64,000 nt of DNA from Rehmannia glutinosa. Lineage: Eukaryota > Streptophyta > Magnoliopsida > Lamiales > Orobanchaceae. Below the pieces are notes generated by a model that searched no databases, was not told the origin of the DNA, and saw only the letters and a program-made list of their open reading frames with translations. The position numbers and the translations under genes are program-made. Each line of letters starts with the position of its first letter. Position 1 is the first letter of the stretch. The DNA is taken from contig CM071933.1 in the NCBI GenBank assembly GCA_016081115.2, positions 57,426,660 through 57,490,659 on the forward strand. The letters are read 5' to 3'. Of this stretch, positions 25,398-37,323 are shown piece by piece.

Positions 25398-27026
25398 TCT
25401 CCACATTTGGGTAAACGGTCCAGCTATACGACTTTAAAGAAGCGCTAACCGGGAGGCAACCCTAAGCATTTTGTGTGCATTTTCTTTTACTTAATTTTTT
25501 TATTGCTTGGGAATTGAAAAAAATTAAAAAAAAAAAAAAAACACGGCCGGCCGTGCTTAAAAAGCACGGCCGTGTTCGTCACTCAATTCGCGAACACACC
25601 CTGGCCGTGTTTAAAAAATCCAAGGTTTTGTAGGAAAATTTCGTACCGAACACGCCCAGGCCGTGCTTGAAAAGCACGGCCGTGTTTTTAAAAAAAAAAA
25701 AAATTAAAAAAAAAATTTTATCGAAAAAATTCGTACCGAACACGCCCCGGCCGTGCTTAAAAAGCACGGCCGTGTTTTTATTAAAAAAATTTCAAAAAAA
25801 ACTCAAAAAAAAAAATTTTTATATATATATATATATATATATATTTGATGATTTCACGGTATTCGAGTTGTGTATCCTTGATTAGGTATGAAGATGCCGA
25901 TGAAGGTCTCGTACTAAACAACCCAATGGTCGCTCAATACCGATTTCACTCTTCTAGTAAGGTCGTATTTTTCTTTTCCACCTCTTTTATTTTCTTCTAG
26001 TATGGTTGATTTTTGAGTGTTTTGTTTGTGTTCATTCATCTCTTTCTTTCACATTGAGGACAATGTGAACCTTTAAAGTTGGAGGTGGGTGCAATTACAT
26101 TCTTAGTTTGTGTGTGCTTGCTTTTATTTTTAGTTTGTCGACAAGAGGTAATTTTTTTTAACAAATTGAGTGTTTGCTAGTCAATAACTTAGCCCAATTA
26201 CACCAAAATTTACTTTTTGATTTATGTTTTCAATGTGAAGCAATTGATTGTTTAGGATAGATTGATGTAGATGTGTGCTAAATTTTGACGAGATTTCCAA
26301 CTCCATAATACTTGATTTGTTAAGGCATTTACGACAAAGCTTAGTGTTATGAACGCGTTTGAGAATTCATGATTTAGTGGTGGTTAACTAGTTGTTATAC
26401 CAAGCTTGAAAAAAAAAAAACAAATGAAAAAAAGAAGAAGAAAAAAAAAGGGAATCCAATCGAGGTTATACTCCTCTATTTGTTGTTGCTTAGTAACTAG
26501 GAGCATTCATGAGCCCCGTGTTTGTCTTTTACGTAAAACGGCGACACAAATATGAGTATGGAAAACCACCCTAGGAGTGTTTGAACGAAAATTCAAAATA
26601 TAAACCTAGTGGAAGAATGCCTCGAAAGGACCTACCAAAAAAAAAAAAAAAAAATCGAAAGGGAGAATGTATAATAAAAGTTCAAGAAGCTTGGTTATAT
26701 GACTAGTAGGCTAACTACAATGATCTATTGAATTCTTGTATTTTCATGACATTATTGAATTGAAGTTATTCATAACTATCAATATTTGTGGAGTGATGAT
26801 TTCAAGTTTGAATAATGCCTCACGATGTTTGATCTTTCTTGACAATCGATCGCATTGCAAAACGTGTTTTTTTTGAATGGTTAATTCGGGTTGAGAAGGC
26901 TAAGAACTTGATCGCTTGTGTTCAATGTGTTGGAAAAAAATCCTTGTGTGTTGTAATTTATTGAACCATTCTTATTGATTTAATGTTTTGCTTGAGGACA
27001 AGCAAAGTTCAAAGTTGGAGGTGGTT

Positions 27027-28771
27027 TGATAAGGGTGTTTTTATGCATGTTTTATGTGTGTATTTGAGTATGATTTGAGTTATTTTATTGTTAGTTTCAT
27101 AAATTTTTGATTGTACATAGTTCACATTACTCCGAGGTGCTTTTATTGATGTAGATTGATGATTTGGAGCTGTTTTTGGTGAATTTTGGGCCATGGTTTC
27201 ATGTCAAAACATACCCGGGGGTTTTTGGATTCAAAAACACTCAAAATCCCAAGCTAAACGGGTCATTTCGGGGCCTTTTCAGTCAAACACGGGCAGGGTG
27301 TGTTTTTAAGCACGGCCGTGCTTTTGAGGAGCCAAAACCGAGCAAATTTTCGGCAAAAACGTACCAAACACGGCCAGGCCGTGCTTTTGAAGCACGGCCG
27401 TGTTCGGGAAAATCCGCGAACACGGCCTGGCCGTGCTTTGAAAGCACGGGCGTGCTTTTTGTCCGGACTGGTTTTTTTCTTTGGCGGAAATTATGGAGAC
27501 TTTCCCTTCTTGCTTTTTGACAACCTTTGAGCAACTTTTACACCTCATTTTGATGCACCAAACTCTATTATTCCCTCAATTGTCATGTGGACACAATGAT
27601 TCAACCAACTCAACCATGAATGTGCACACAATGATTCAACCAACAATCATGGAAGTGGAGCATTTGTTAGCATTATTGATGTGTTCTTTCACAAAGATGG
27701 TGCCTATAAAAGCCAAGAGTTTGAGTTGGGAAAAAGAGATAATTCATGTAGTATTCATTGATAGAGAGATTCATTGTATATTCATTGTATATTCTAAGTT
27801 TCAAAGCAAAATACATTGAGAGGATAAAAGAGAGGTAGAGTTGGAAGTTGAAGAGCAATAGAGGAGAAGGCTTGGAGCTCAACATCATTGCAATCAATCA
27901 AGGAGGAAGTCTTGTATTGGTCTTGAATAAGAGCTAAGTACACCATGTTCATTTTATTCATATCTTCTTGTGTAGTATACTCTTTTGTCAAAGCCATGTG
28001 TAGCTAAATTTCTAGTGTTTGAATGTAATGAACTCTAGAATGAATTTGTGATTAAGGTTTGTATGTTTTTAATAAAAACTTCATGTTTTGTGTGATTCAC
28101 TTATATTATGCTTTATTCATTCAAATTGGTATATGCGCAATATTGATTTGAAGTTTATTTTTCATCCGGGAAATCGAGAGATTCATGGTGAAATAGAACC
28201 TATATAAGTGAAAAGAGTTGCATGTAATCCTAGATATAGGACGACATAAATCTTCTGGATTAGGGTCAAACCTAATATGGGAATTCACAAATCGTTATAA
28301 TGCTGTCTTGGGGGTTTTAACTAGAAAGAGATTTCAGTTAATCAACTTGAGATTAGAAGTTATTCACGCTCGATAGAGGGTTTAACTTAAATCGGGAATT
28401 TCCACGGTCCATGAAACATGAGATCTTACTAAAAGAGGTTGGTTTTTGCTTAAGGGATTATGGTTGTATTTTTATCTTGTTAAATCACAAAAACATTCTA
28501 GAGGGATTTACATTCAAACACATTTCTAGCTCTTGATTTCTCATTCTACAATCTATTTTTATTTGATCTTTTGTAAGTTGCAATTATTTTAAAATTCTCT
28601 ATTTTTCATTTTTCAAACAAAACTCTGAAAATTGCTAGATTAAATAACAAAAAGACGGTAATTATTAGTACTTACAATCCTCGTGGGAATGACACTCGGT
28701 ACTCAACAATCTATACTATAAAACGATAGGTGCACTTGCCTAAGGTTTTAAAGGTAGCTTTTGAGCCATCA
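27027..28771 (+). repeat. Athila-type LTR 4 (outer 3' LTR)
   Basis: 1745 bp, TGATAAGG to GAGCCATCA. It is followed directly by Cassandra interior (GCGTGCTTCC) instead of a primer site, which marks the outer edge of the array. Confidence 0.9.
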
Positions 28772-28803
28772 GCGTGCTTCCAAGGGAATTCGAACGCGTG
28801 ACC

Positions 28804-28816
28804 TGCTCTGATACCA
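28804..28816 (-). promoter_or_regulatory. Cassandra primer-binding site
   Basis: Minus strand TGGTATCAGAGCA, complementary to initiator tRNA-Met, adjoins the 5' LTR at 28817. Between it and the Athila LTR lie about 30 bases of Cassandra interior. Confidence 0.8.
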
Positions 28817-29155
28817 GTTGTTGGACCTCTAGCACTACTCGGATTGACGACTGTCCCCACAAACCAACACGAATCTTTTCTAGCGCATTTTGTCCTCACT
28901 CACGCGCACTCTGGAAAACTTCCCAGGGTGTCACCCATCCCATGTCTACTCCAGGCCAAGCACGCTTAACCTCAGAGTTTCTATGTAATGGGCACCAGAA
29001 AAGAATATGCATATGTTGGTATAGGTAGTCCAAATCATATCCTTTAAGCTATCCTTTAACTATGCAATCCAGCGCTCACGAGTTCGAATCGCGGGCCGCG
29101 CCTCACGCATATTTTAAAGCCCATTGCAGGCAGGATGCTGGACCAAATCCCAATA
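28817..29155 (-). repeat. Cassandra 5' LTR
   Basis: Partner of 8830-9169, including the 5S-like box (28911-28995). The outer terminus is mutated to CCCAATA from CCCAACA. The flank ATAGC at 29156-29160 matches the flank of the other LTR. Confidence 0.85.
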
Positions 29156-29160
29156 ATAGC

Positions 29161-29990
29161 CCCGGGTCTTTACAATTGGAGTGCCCGTTTGAGGAGAATT
29201 CAAGCTTTAGAAATCACTTCCTTAACACCTTCTATATTCACCTATCGTTTATCAAAAAATAACCTCTTACTCATCTTCTTAATGAGACTGCCAGATTCCA
29301 TACGGAGGAAGCAGTGATCAAAAGCAAACTTGGGTTCATAGATAACCTGAGCAGTAGGAAAATTGGAGATTCAAATAGGAAAACCAAAGCATCAGTTTAA
29401 TCTCTCTTCGACATAACCATTCATAGCTCTATTGTTAGGCCATGTGAAGGCTTCCCCAACAAAGGGGATTTCTTATATACTCATTGTAGAGACAAAAGTT
29501 ATGAAATCAAAAAAGCTTGATTCAGTCATTTTTCTTCTCCCTCTTTTCGATGTGATCTAAGATATCACTGGAATCTCCGCAGATGAACCAAGAGAGACCC
29601 CAATTACAACAAAAATTGATAATCAAGTTCCATTATTGTTTCATTGTATAAGCATCAGTGCTCGCATAAATGAACATAACCCAACTCTTGAAGCATGTCT
29701 CAAAGTTTTTGAATTCAACTTGAATGTCGAAGATATTTGTCAGCAAGGTATGGACTAAAATGTTTTTTGCCATCCCACAAAACGACCTCTATTTTTACCA
29801 ACAGGTTCAATGGTCATCAAAATGCAGTCTCTTACAGACTGTGGCCACAATTTTTTTCGTTGTTCCGCATAATAACAGTAAACCTGTGGGGTGAAGTCTA
29901 ATAGACTGCTTAAGCTGAGAAATTGTAGAGGGTCCCCTAATCATCTATAGTTCCAGAAACATATTCTCATTGATGGGTTTGGGGCCAATC
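29161..29990 (-). pseudogene. LINE (copy A) ORF2: endonuclease domain, broken
   Basis: The minus strand starts MRICFWNYR near 29980, where copy B has MKICSWNCRGLGGP. The C-terminal end NDR*VNIEGVKEVISKA lies near 29200. Both fit an APE-type LINE endonuclease with multiple stops and frameshifts. It is cut off at 29161 by the Cassandra insertion. What should follow (the RT core) is not found on the far side. Confidence 0.65.
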
Positions 29991-29999
29991 TGGGTTGGC

Positions 30000-31395
30000 T
30001 TCCTCCATCACTAATGCTCTTAAAGCTGAAGATTTGAGTTTCTTTGGATAAGAGATATTGTGATTGGAATTTTCATCATCAATGGCATATTTACCATGGG
30101 GTTTTATGCTCCTCTTTTATCAACAATCTAGTTTGAAGGTTGGGGGAAGTGACAATGGGATGTTTGACAAATGATTTTAAAGTGATAACATAGGGTTTCC
30201 ATTTAGGAGCTGGGATAAGGGAGAAATAATGGAGTTGTCTTGGGATGATTTTAGGGCTAAAGGGGCAAACACATCGTGGGATGATTTTGTTCTCAACATG
30301 TACGTTAACCAATTCCATATCCATTAGGAGGGGCTCCAAGAAATGAGATGAAAAAAGGGGACAAGTATGAAGAATTGAAGGGGATGGGGGTATCAAGAGT
30401 GGACAGTGGGGATGATGGAGTGAGTCGAAATGGGAAGGCAAAGTGGGGTTAAAAGTGGGTTTTAGGACCATGCCAAACTTTTTATCGGAAGAATGAGGGG
30501 GAGAGCCATCATTACCATTTTCCAAGGGACTAATGATGCTAAGAGAGAGGCATAGGGCAGGTGAGAGAGACATACCTGAATTTTGATGGGGTTGAGGGGT
30601 CTTCGGCATGGAGTCAATCTCCGAATTGGCCTTCCTTAAGGGATCCATTTTCAACATCATTTCTTATAGTATCACAGTTTTTGGTAAGATGCCCAATTTT
30701 TCCATAATAATGGCAACAAACCTGAAGAAACTTATACTTAAAATCTTTCCAGATAGATTGACTAGCAAGTTTAATATTGGCACCCCGGAGAAGAGGTTTG
30801 TCGAGCTCAATGTCAACAAGTATTCTGATAAGGATTAGGACATCATGGACTTTGTTGAACATGTTATCAATTTTTAAACATGTATCAGGGTAGAGCTAGT
30901 GGGATGACAAATTCCAGATTTGAACCAGAGAGAGATCTGTTGGAATGACCCATTTAAGAATTTGATGTTCTCACTCCATTCCCTAAGGATGAGATATTGA
31001 TTGTCAAAGGTCAAAAGTTTCCCATGTAAGACTGCAAGCTTGTCTTCAATGGTTTTGAAAATAAACTGAAAACAGTTGAGCCCTTATTCCTGGACAACAA
31101 AAGAGTATTTCGCTGGCCAGATTTGAGACATGGTGTGCTTAAAACCAGAAAAATTAGATTTTTTATTTCCAATTATTTTCCCAAAGAGGCTGTGAGAACA
31201 TTCCTCTTTATTTTGAGAGATGTCCAGATCATCGAGGGTAATGCCTTCATTTTCTCTCCGATAACAATAAATGTTGGAGCTTGCTGGAAATATCATTGTC
31301 TATGGTGGAAACCCAACCTCTTTGTCAGAGACTATGAAGACCTAGTCACTCCACATGAAAAAAAAAAACCAAAGACAAACAGAAACGGAGATTAA
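30000..31395 (-). pseudogene. LINE (copy A) ORF1: DUF4283 and CCHC zinc knuckle, broken
   Basis: HSLFGKIIGNKKSNFSGFKH (near 31190) parallels NSLIGKIFGTKRSSFIGLKN in copy B. ILVDIELDKPLLRGANIKL and the knuckle CCHYYGKIGHLTKNC (near 30730) parallel IFVEVDLEKPLMRGTKITL and CFYCGLIGHSEKGC. ORF1 proteins of this type are thought to coat the LINE RNA. Frameshifts separate the parts. The plus-strand and alternate-frame ORFs here are shadows. Confidence 0.75.
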
Positions 31396-31713
31396 ATAGG
31401 TCAGATTCAAGATAATCAGAAGGAATAAATGCAAGAAGGGATTAAATGCAAGTGAGTGGGAGAGTGGAAGTCCATATCAGCAAAAGAAATACAAAAGTAA
31501 AATAGGAAGAGAAACAAACATACATAATGCTAGGACCATAAAGCAATAGTGGATGTAGAGATCATGATGGAAGATTCAGAATGAAAAAGCATGAAGGCAA
31601 AGCCAAGATTCAAATGTATCGAAACACAAGAGATCCGCCTCCAAGAAGGCATAGATCTAACCCTCAGTGAGAGAGAAAAAACCACTCTCCTAGAGTGAGA
31701 AAAATGGAAGTTA
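31396..31713 (-). mobile_element. 5' untranslated part of LINE copy A
   Basis: The minus strand begins GGAAG... then CTCACTCTAGGAGAGTGG and TTTTTTCTCTCTCACTG, resembling the 5' end of copy B (CTCTCTCTAGAGAGAGAACC near 58420). The exact 5' end is uncertain by tens of bases. Confidence 0.5.
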
Positions 31714-34341
31714 TAACTTGAGCTACTCCACACAAGCGTTTAGTTAGTATTTTTTGTCCAACTCGGTGAAATTGACCAGAAATCGGCAAATCCCCGAATT
31801 TTTGGGGTCATGTAAGCGGCACATGACGGATCCCGACGAAAATTGAATTTCCGGATCTAATTTGTCATCAATGTGCGAAAATAATTTAGTGGACCAATTT
31901 TGTATTTAAGCCTTTATAGATACCTAATAGCTTAACACTAATGATGGTAGGAGTGGAAATGGGTTAGAATGTGTTAAACTTTTCGTTGGACGACCTGAGC
32001 CTGATTTACATGTGTTGGGCCTAAGTCTGGCCTATTATACATGATAGGCTTTTTTACAGCTCTGGTATGGCCTGTTTCGTAAATAAAATTGGACTAAGCC
32101 TAGTAAAAGCCCATTAATGCCTACAAAATCAGATATATTTTATTTTAATCTATATTTTATCTATTACAGTAATTAATTATTTATATAAAAAGAGTAATAT
32201 TAATAAAGTATATAGTAAATATTGTGTCTTTTATATTTGTTGTCCATAAATAGGCCAACTTATAAGGCTTGAAATGCCTTTTTTTAAGGGGCGAGCCTAA
32301 CCTATTTAAAGATAGTTCTACCATTCTTTTTTATTAATATGAGACTAATTATATTCCCGTAATAAATTCCAATAATCAATGTCCTTCATTTCTTAAAAAA
32401 ACCATTCCTTCTTTTTTATTTAAATATACGGATTTGTATCTGAGCTACTAATGATAAAAGTCAATTCTAATTTTTCCATATTTTGTAAATTATCAATAGG
32501 GATAATTCATGCTAAAAGAATGAAAATGATTTTGCAAAGGTATAATATATATATATATATGAATATATATGAAAGATATTTCAAGTATATATTTTATTAG
32601 TCACATATAGTCGGGAAATATTATATATATATATATATATATTTAAATATGTTTGGTATGTATTAAATTATGATTTTAAGAAAATAAGATATTTGTTTAT
32701 TTTTAAATTAAGAAAATATAAAATCGACACTCAATCAAATTTCTGAGTTATCTAACATCGTCTTATGATTAATATTGTCATCTTTGTGCCGATCAAGAGG
32801 GAGATTAAAATGTTACTCTCTTATCCAGACAATTTATACATTCAGAAGCTATAGTAATGTATTCATGGATTTTTCTACCAGAAATAAACTAGATATATAA
32901 AATCCTTTATCACAAGTGCTAATCAAACAGAAGGATTTTAGTAATAATCTTGAACAGAAAATTATTGAAACAATAGGACGAAATTGCTCCACTCTAATAT
33001 CTTCGCGTACCTATCTTTGGGACGGTAAGTCCCTTCTTTATCTATATTTACGGTTTTCTTAAGCTTCATACTTCTATTTTATTTAAAAACTATTAAATAA
33101 ACTAATTTTTTATTATTATTTCGTATAATATACCATTAACAGTACTCTAAAGCCCTCTCATTTTTTTATTATTCGAACTTTTTAACGTTTTTGTGCTCTC
33201 ATTAACACACATTTCACTCTAGTCACAACACTCAATTGCTATCCTTCTGAGACTTATTATCATTTTTATGCTCTCACTCCAGTTTAATGCTGAAAGATAT
33301 AATTAAATCTAGTTTCCTAATGCAGTAACAACATTAATTACAAAAAAGAAAAGCAAAAAGAGAACTTTGATTGTGCTTTGAGTACATAATTTAATATGCA
33401 TATAAAATTGTATCCTATTGATTTTCAAATCTTCGGCTACAAAATGAAAAAATATAAAAAAAAATATAGAGAAATGAATGTGTTTGAGTTTTGTCTTCAA
33501 AGTATTTTACAACTGGTCCATTTTTCTTATGTCTGTGAGAATTAACTTATTCTTATTCGTTGTATCATGGACAGTAAGCGCATTTTTCTTAGGCTAAGAT
33601 GTGTTGGGCGTTAAAAATTCAAACTTCATTCCTTGCATTCAAGATCATTCCAATAATTATTTCTCAAAATGTATATTTAGCCTCTTTTTGCATTTTTTTG
33701 TGCATTACATTTTTGTTCTTTTGACGAAAGAAGAAGTATGTCGATGAAATGAGGCCCAAGAGATTATTATCATGTCGTGAGGGGCCATGAGAAAGATGAA
33801 GATGAGTATTATTATATCATTCAGAACTCCTATGGCTAAAGTGAGGGCTATAAGGGGTTTACTCAGATGTGTTTACAATGTTTAGTTGGTTACAAATAAG
33901 CTCATAGCTCCTATATATACTACTCCACCTCCTCAATATATGGTGGTAATTGATTTGATCGGACGACTGGGAGAAGTTCTCTAGAACTCTCCAAAGGTTT
34001 TGTATATATTTTATATCTCTTGAAATATTCCAGAATTCTCTATTCTAGTCTACGAATTTGTACACTACTGTACATATACTTCTAGATGGTTCCATACTAC
34101 TCTACAATATTCTAGACTATTCTAGAATTATGCTAGGGTATTCTAGACAATTCTAAGTATAAAATGGACAATGTACAATGTTGAGCCTCTTCGTCCCGAC
34201 ATATGGCAAAAAATGGGGTCTTAAAGGTCAATTGTGTGACACATTGCAATTGGCTTTGTATTGAATCCTTTTAGATGCTCTCTTGATCCCACTAAGGATA
34301 ATCTCAAATGAGATAGCATACGCATATTTATAGGCTAATCA
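31714..34341. other. AT-rich spacer with a degenerate GGCC-rich repeat and (AT)n
   Basis: No gene is visible. About 31935-32335 looks like a decayed 'GGCCTATTATACATGATAGG' MITE, but no matching TSD was found. (AT)n tracts lie at 32547-32571 and 32621-32642. At about 33975-34165 there is a cluster of TTCTAGA-like motifs. Confidence 0.5.
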
Positions 34342-34353
34342 ACTGACCACATT

Positions 34354-34462
34354 TACTTTTTTTGTATAAATCCTGGTAGGGGAGGGAGGTAGGTGAGAAT
34401 TAAACCCAGACACATGTGTGTGTCTTACAAATGCCTTACTACTAGGCTACCAAGAGATTCCC
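34354..34462 (-). mobile_element. tRNA-derived SINE with 12-bp target duplication
   Basis: The minus strand reads GGGAATCTCTTGGTAGCC, with A-box-like TAGCCTAGTAG, and then GGGTTTAATTCTCACC (B-box-like). It ends in TTTATACAAAAAAAGTA. The 12-mer ACTGACCACATT flanks it on both sides exactly (34342-34353 and 34463-34474), the duplication expected of LINE-mobilised retroposition. At 109 bp it is short, close to a bare tRNA-related head with an A-rich tail. Confidence 0.85.
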
Positions 34463-34474
34463 ACTGACCACATT

Positions 34475-35812
34475 AATTGATACAATATCATTAGGTGATA
34501 ATCACAATTTATTAACCACAACATGTCTAATGTTTTGTTTAACTTTCATTATGCAATTTGGTGTTCTTGTACTATTTTCCTCCTCATTAACTTGGATAAA
34601 AAATTATGTTCACAGGGTAAAAGTTTCTTATTATCATGCGTATCCAATCGCGGCTTACTCTATTAACTTCGTCAGTTTAAGTTAATTAATTGTACTTAAA
34701 TGGCCGATCAATTTACAACCTTATTTCACACGGCCCATGGGGATCCTTCATTGGGAAATCCCGATATTACATTGATTATGGGGCAGCAAAAAGTGTGCAC
34801 TTGAAGATCTTACACGATTGATGGGTCAAAAAGCGATTAATGTCCAATACCTTAAAAGCTTGAATGTTAGATACCATTGCTCCTCATCCTCAAAGAAATG
34901 CAATTTAGGGACTGTTCGCAAACTTCCAAAAAAACCTTTAGATGGAAAAATAGTTGTTTTTTGTATCTAGAGGCTTAGAAACACTAAATTTTTATAGTTT
35001 GCAAAAACTCCTTTAATATCTACACTTATTTTGAGATTACATTGCTAGTTCTAGCAATTAATTTAGTTTCATTTTACTACATTACCTATCACGATACCTT
35101 TAATAATTTATATTTGTCATACCAAACACAAAAAGTTACTACATAATGAATATACATGGACTCAATTAGTTATAGAACTTATATTTAATGTATAAAACTT
35201 TGTAAAAGTTCTACATTTATACAGAATGGTAAAGAGGCACATTTGCTTGCTTCTCATGTTCGCTCTAGTTCACCTGGTTTTGGTTTACAACGGTCTCTTT
35301 GCTAGGTTTTAGACGAGAGCTAAGGGCGAGTCATTCCTCTTAGCTGCTCTTTCCTAATTCCATTTTTTTACACTTGCGGATGACCATAAAGTATTATACA
35401 CTATTTAAAAACTAAAAGAGAACGTTGAAATATAGCAAATCTATTCTCTTTTATGAACATTTTAATTACAAATATCTAAAATAAGAAATACTTACAGAGT
35501 CATATAATATTTCAACTACAAGTTTAATGCTTCTAAACCGACTAGTTTGAAACAGTTAAATAAAACGAGAATTAGGGGGAACGACTTAATTTTTTGTAAT
35601 ATATTTGTTCTAACAATGAGAAATGGTAGCATATAAATTTCAATCCCATAAAATTAGTTTTTCTACTTGGTGTTTTTTTTCTCATCGCATCCTTATCAAA
35701 CCGTTCATCTAAAATTTTCTGAGGTACATCTAAATTTTGTTACACACGCGATTTATTTTAAAAAATTACTAAGGTAATCCATGGCTCACCAATATCATAA
35801 ATAGTATTGTAA
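34475..35812. other. AT-rich spacer, no feature seen
   Basis: No ORF, tRNA, terminal repeat or splice-framed coding stretch was recognised. Confidence 0.5.
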
Positions 35813-37242
35813 AATTTTGATATAATCAACAGGGATGACAAAATCCTTATGGGAAACCATCCTTGTTGGCACCCGAATAAAGAGTATGCCTCTCATAGGA
35901 CCGTCTTATCGATCTTATTCTGCAAGTCGGATCTTGTGGTCCGAATCCAGTTTCGGTACCAGAATCCAACAAATGACAAAAAAAAGGAAAAAACTTAGTA
36001 AAATCCTGCTGCTCTAAGTTTCTCTCTCCTTTTATCCCGTAACTTTTCCACCAAGCACAAAACTCCTCCCTGCAAGCAATTTCTCCCACAAAGTCTAGGC
36101 AGCTCTCTTCACTCCACATAAACCTCCATTGTCGTTGTCACGTGAAGCTTCATCATCATCCCTCCACTACACTGCAAAATATGTACACCACTGCCCCCTG
36201 CGATTTTGGATTATATTGATATTCAACAATCATATGTAGAAGAAACATTGGTTAGGAAGAGGATTTCTCCAATGGAGAATGAAGATGAACATGGTTCATT
36301 GATGAAGGATGGTAATGTACTCATTCCAATTTCATAACTAATGCTTTTTACTCTGAAAAATGATACATGTACTGCAAATAGTGATGCTTTTGATATTAAA
36401 TATGATACTTTTATGATGGACAATGACACTTTAAAATTTTAAATTCTGTGAAATAAAAAGTGATATTTGTTCCAAAAATAGTGATACTTTTGAGCAATAA
36501 ATATGATACTTTTAAGGTGAAAATTGACACTTTAATATTTACATATTCAAAAACAAGATTTTTCGATGTAATAATTTATTCATTTGTACTTATAGGCGAA
36601 AACTTGGATTCAATAGTTGTTGTCTTTAGTAATACTTTTGAGCAATAAATATGACACTTTTAAGGTGTACATTGACACTTTAATATTTACATATTCAAAA
36701 AACAAGATTTTTGATGTAATAATTTATTCATTTGTACTTATAGGTGAAAACTTGGATTCTGTAGTTGTTGTTTCTAGTGATGAAGATGATATAGAATTCG
36801 TTGAAGGTGGAAATTTAGATTCAAAAGATAGTACTAACCAAAACATAGTAGCAGTGGGAGAAGGTATTATATTTACTAACAAAATATTACTTTTACTCAA
36901 AAAATACTACATTTTTTCAAATATGTGATGTGTTTGATTTAAATATTTCCAGAATATACCAATGACAATGTGGATATATCTGGTTCTATGGTTTGGTTGA
37001 AAAGAAAGACACTTGATGATATGCATAAGTTGTATCATGATCACAGTCGTGCACTCGGGTTTAGTATTCGTAAAGCAATATTTTGATCTCAGGCTAATGG
37101 AGTTGTGAAGGGGAAATACTTCATATTATCTTGTGTAGGATTTAATAGATCATGAATTTTGAGCATGATTTCAAAGAATGAAAAAAGAAAAAAAATCATG
37201 TTACACAGACAAGATGTAATGCTTCATTGAGGGTGGAATTAA

Positions 37243-37323
37243 ATGATGAAGGTCTTTATGAAGTTTTAAATGATGAAGGTCTTTATGAAGTTTTAAATGA
37301 TGAAGGTCTTTATGAAGTTTTAA
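37243..37323 (+). repeat. Three perfect 27-bp tandem repeats within the transposase gene
   Basis: The unit is ATGATGAAGGTCTTTATG plus AAGTTTTAA, three times without a mismatch. The length is a multiple of three. The array is bracketed by direct copies of CATGTTACACAGACA (37198 and 37327), which suggests local slippage or duplication. Confidence 0.85.

Larger units (their letters stand above)
9602..28771 (+). mobile_element. Tandem array of a non-autonomous Athila-type retrotransposon: 4 LTRs and 3 interiors
   Basis: The order is LTR (9602-11334), interior, LTR (15410-17153), interior, LTR (21217-22961), interior, LTR (27027-28771), all head to tail. The start-to-start periods are 5808, 5807 and 5810 bp. 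Every LTR runs TGATAAGG (one has lost an A) to GAGCCATCA. Each interior starts with the primer site TGGCGCCGTTGCCGGGGA typical of Athila/Tat elements and carries gag plus protease but no RT, RNase H or integrase. The outer flanks are ACGTG (9597-9601) and GCGTG (28772-28776), 4 of 5 matching, in line with one integration followed by expansion. Confidence 0.9.
8830..29155 (-). mobile_element. Cassandra TRIM retrotransposon, split by a 19-kb Athila array
   Basis: Two 340-bp LTRs (8830-9169 and 28817-29155) carry antisense-to-plus 5S rRNA-like sequence, the hallmark of Cassandra. Beside the right LTR is a primer site (minus-strand TGGTATCAGAGCA, 28804-28816); beside the left LTR is a polypurine tract (minus-strand GGGAGGGGGAT, 9170-9180). 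The order on the minus strand is therefore 5' LTR, PBS, interior, PPT, 3' LTR. The flanks are both ATAGC (8825-8829 and 29156-29160), so the two LTRs belong to one integration. The true interior is about 430 + 40 bp; the rest is the inserted array 9602-28771. No protein coding. Confidence 0.85.

Noticed and set aside
30091..30660. 189-codon minus-strand ORF as a host gene
   Set aside because: It lies in the LINE copy A ORF1 region in a shifted frame. Proline- and serine-rich composition without motifs fits an out-of-frame reading.
31935..32335. hAT MITE similar to the GGCC-rich ones elsewhere
   Set aside because: Interior words fit, but the apparent ends lack a matching 8-bp flank, so I list it only as a degenerate repeat inside the spacer.
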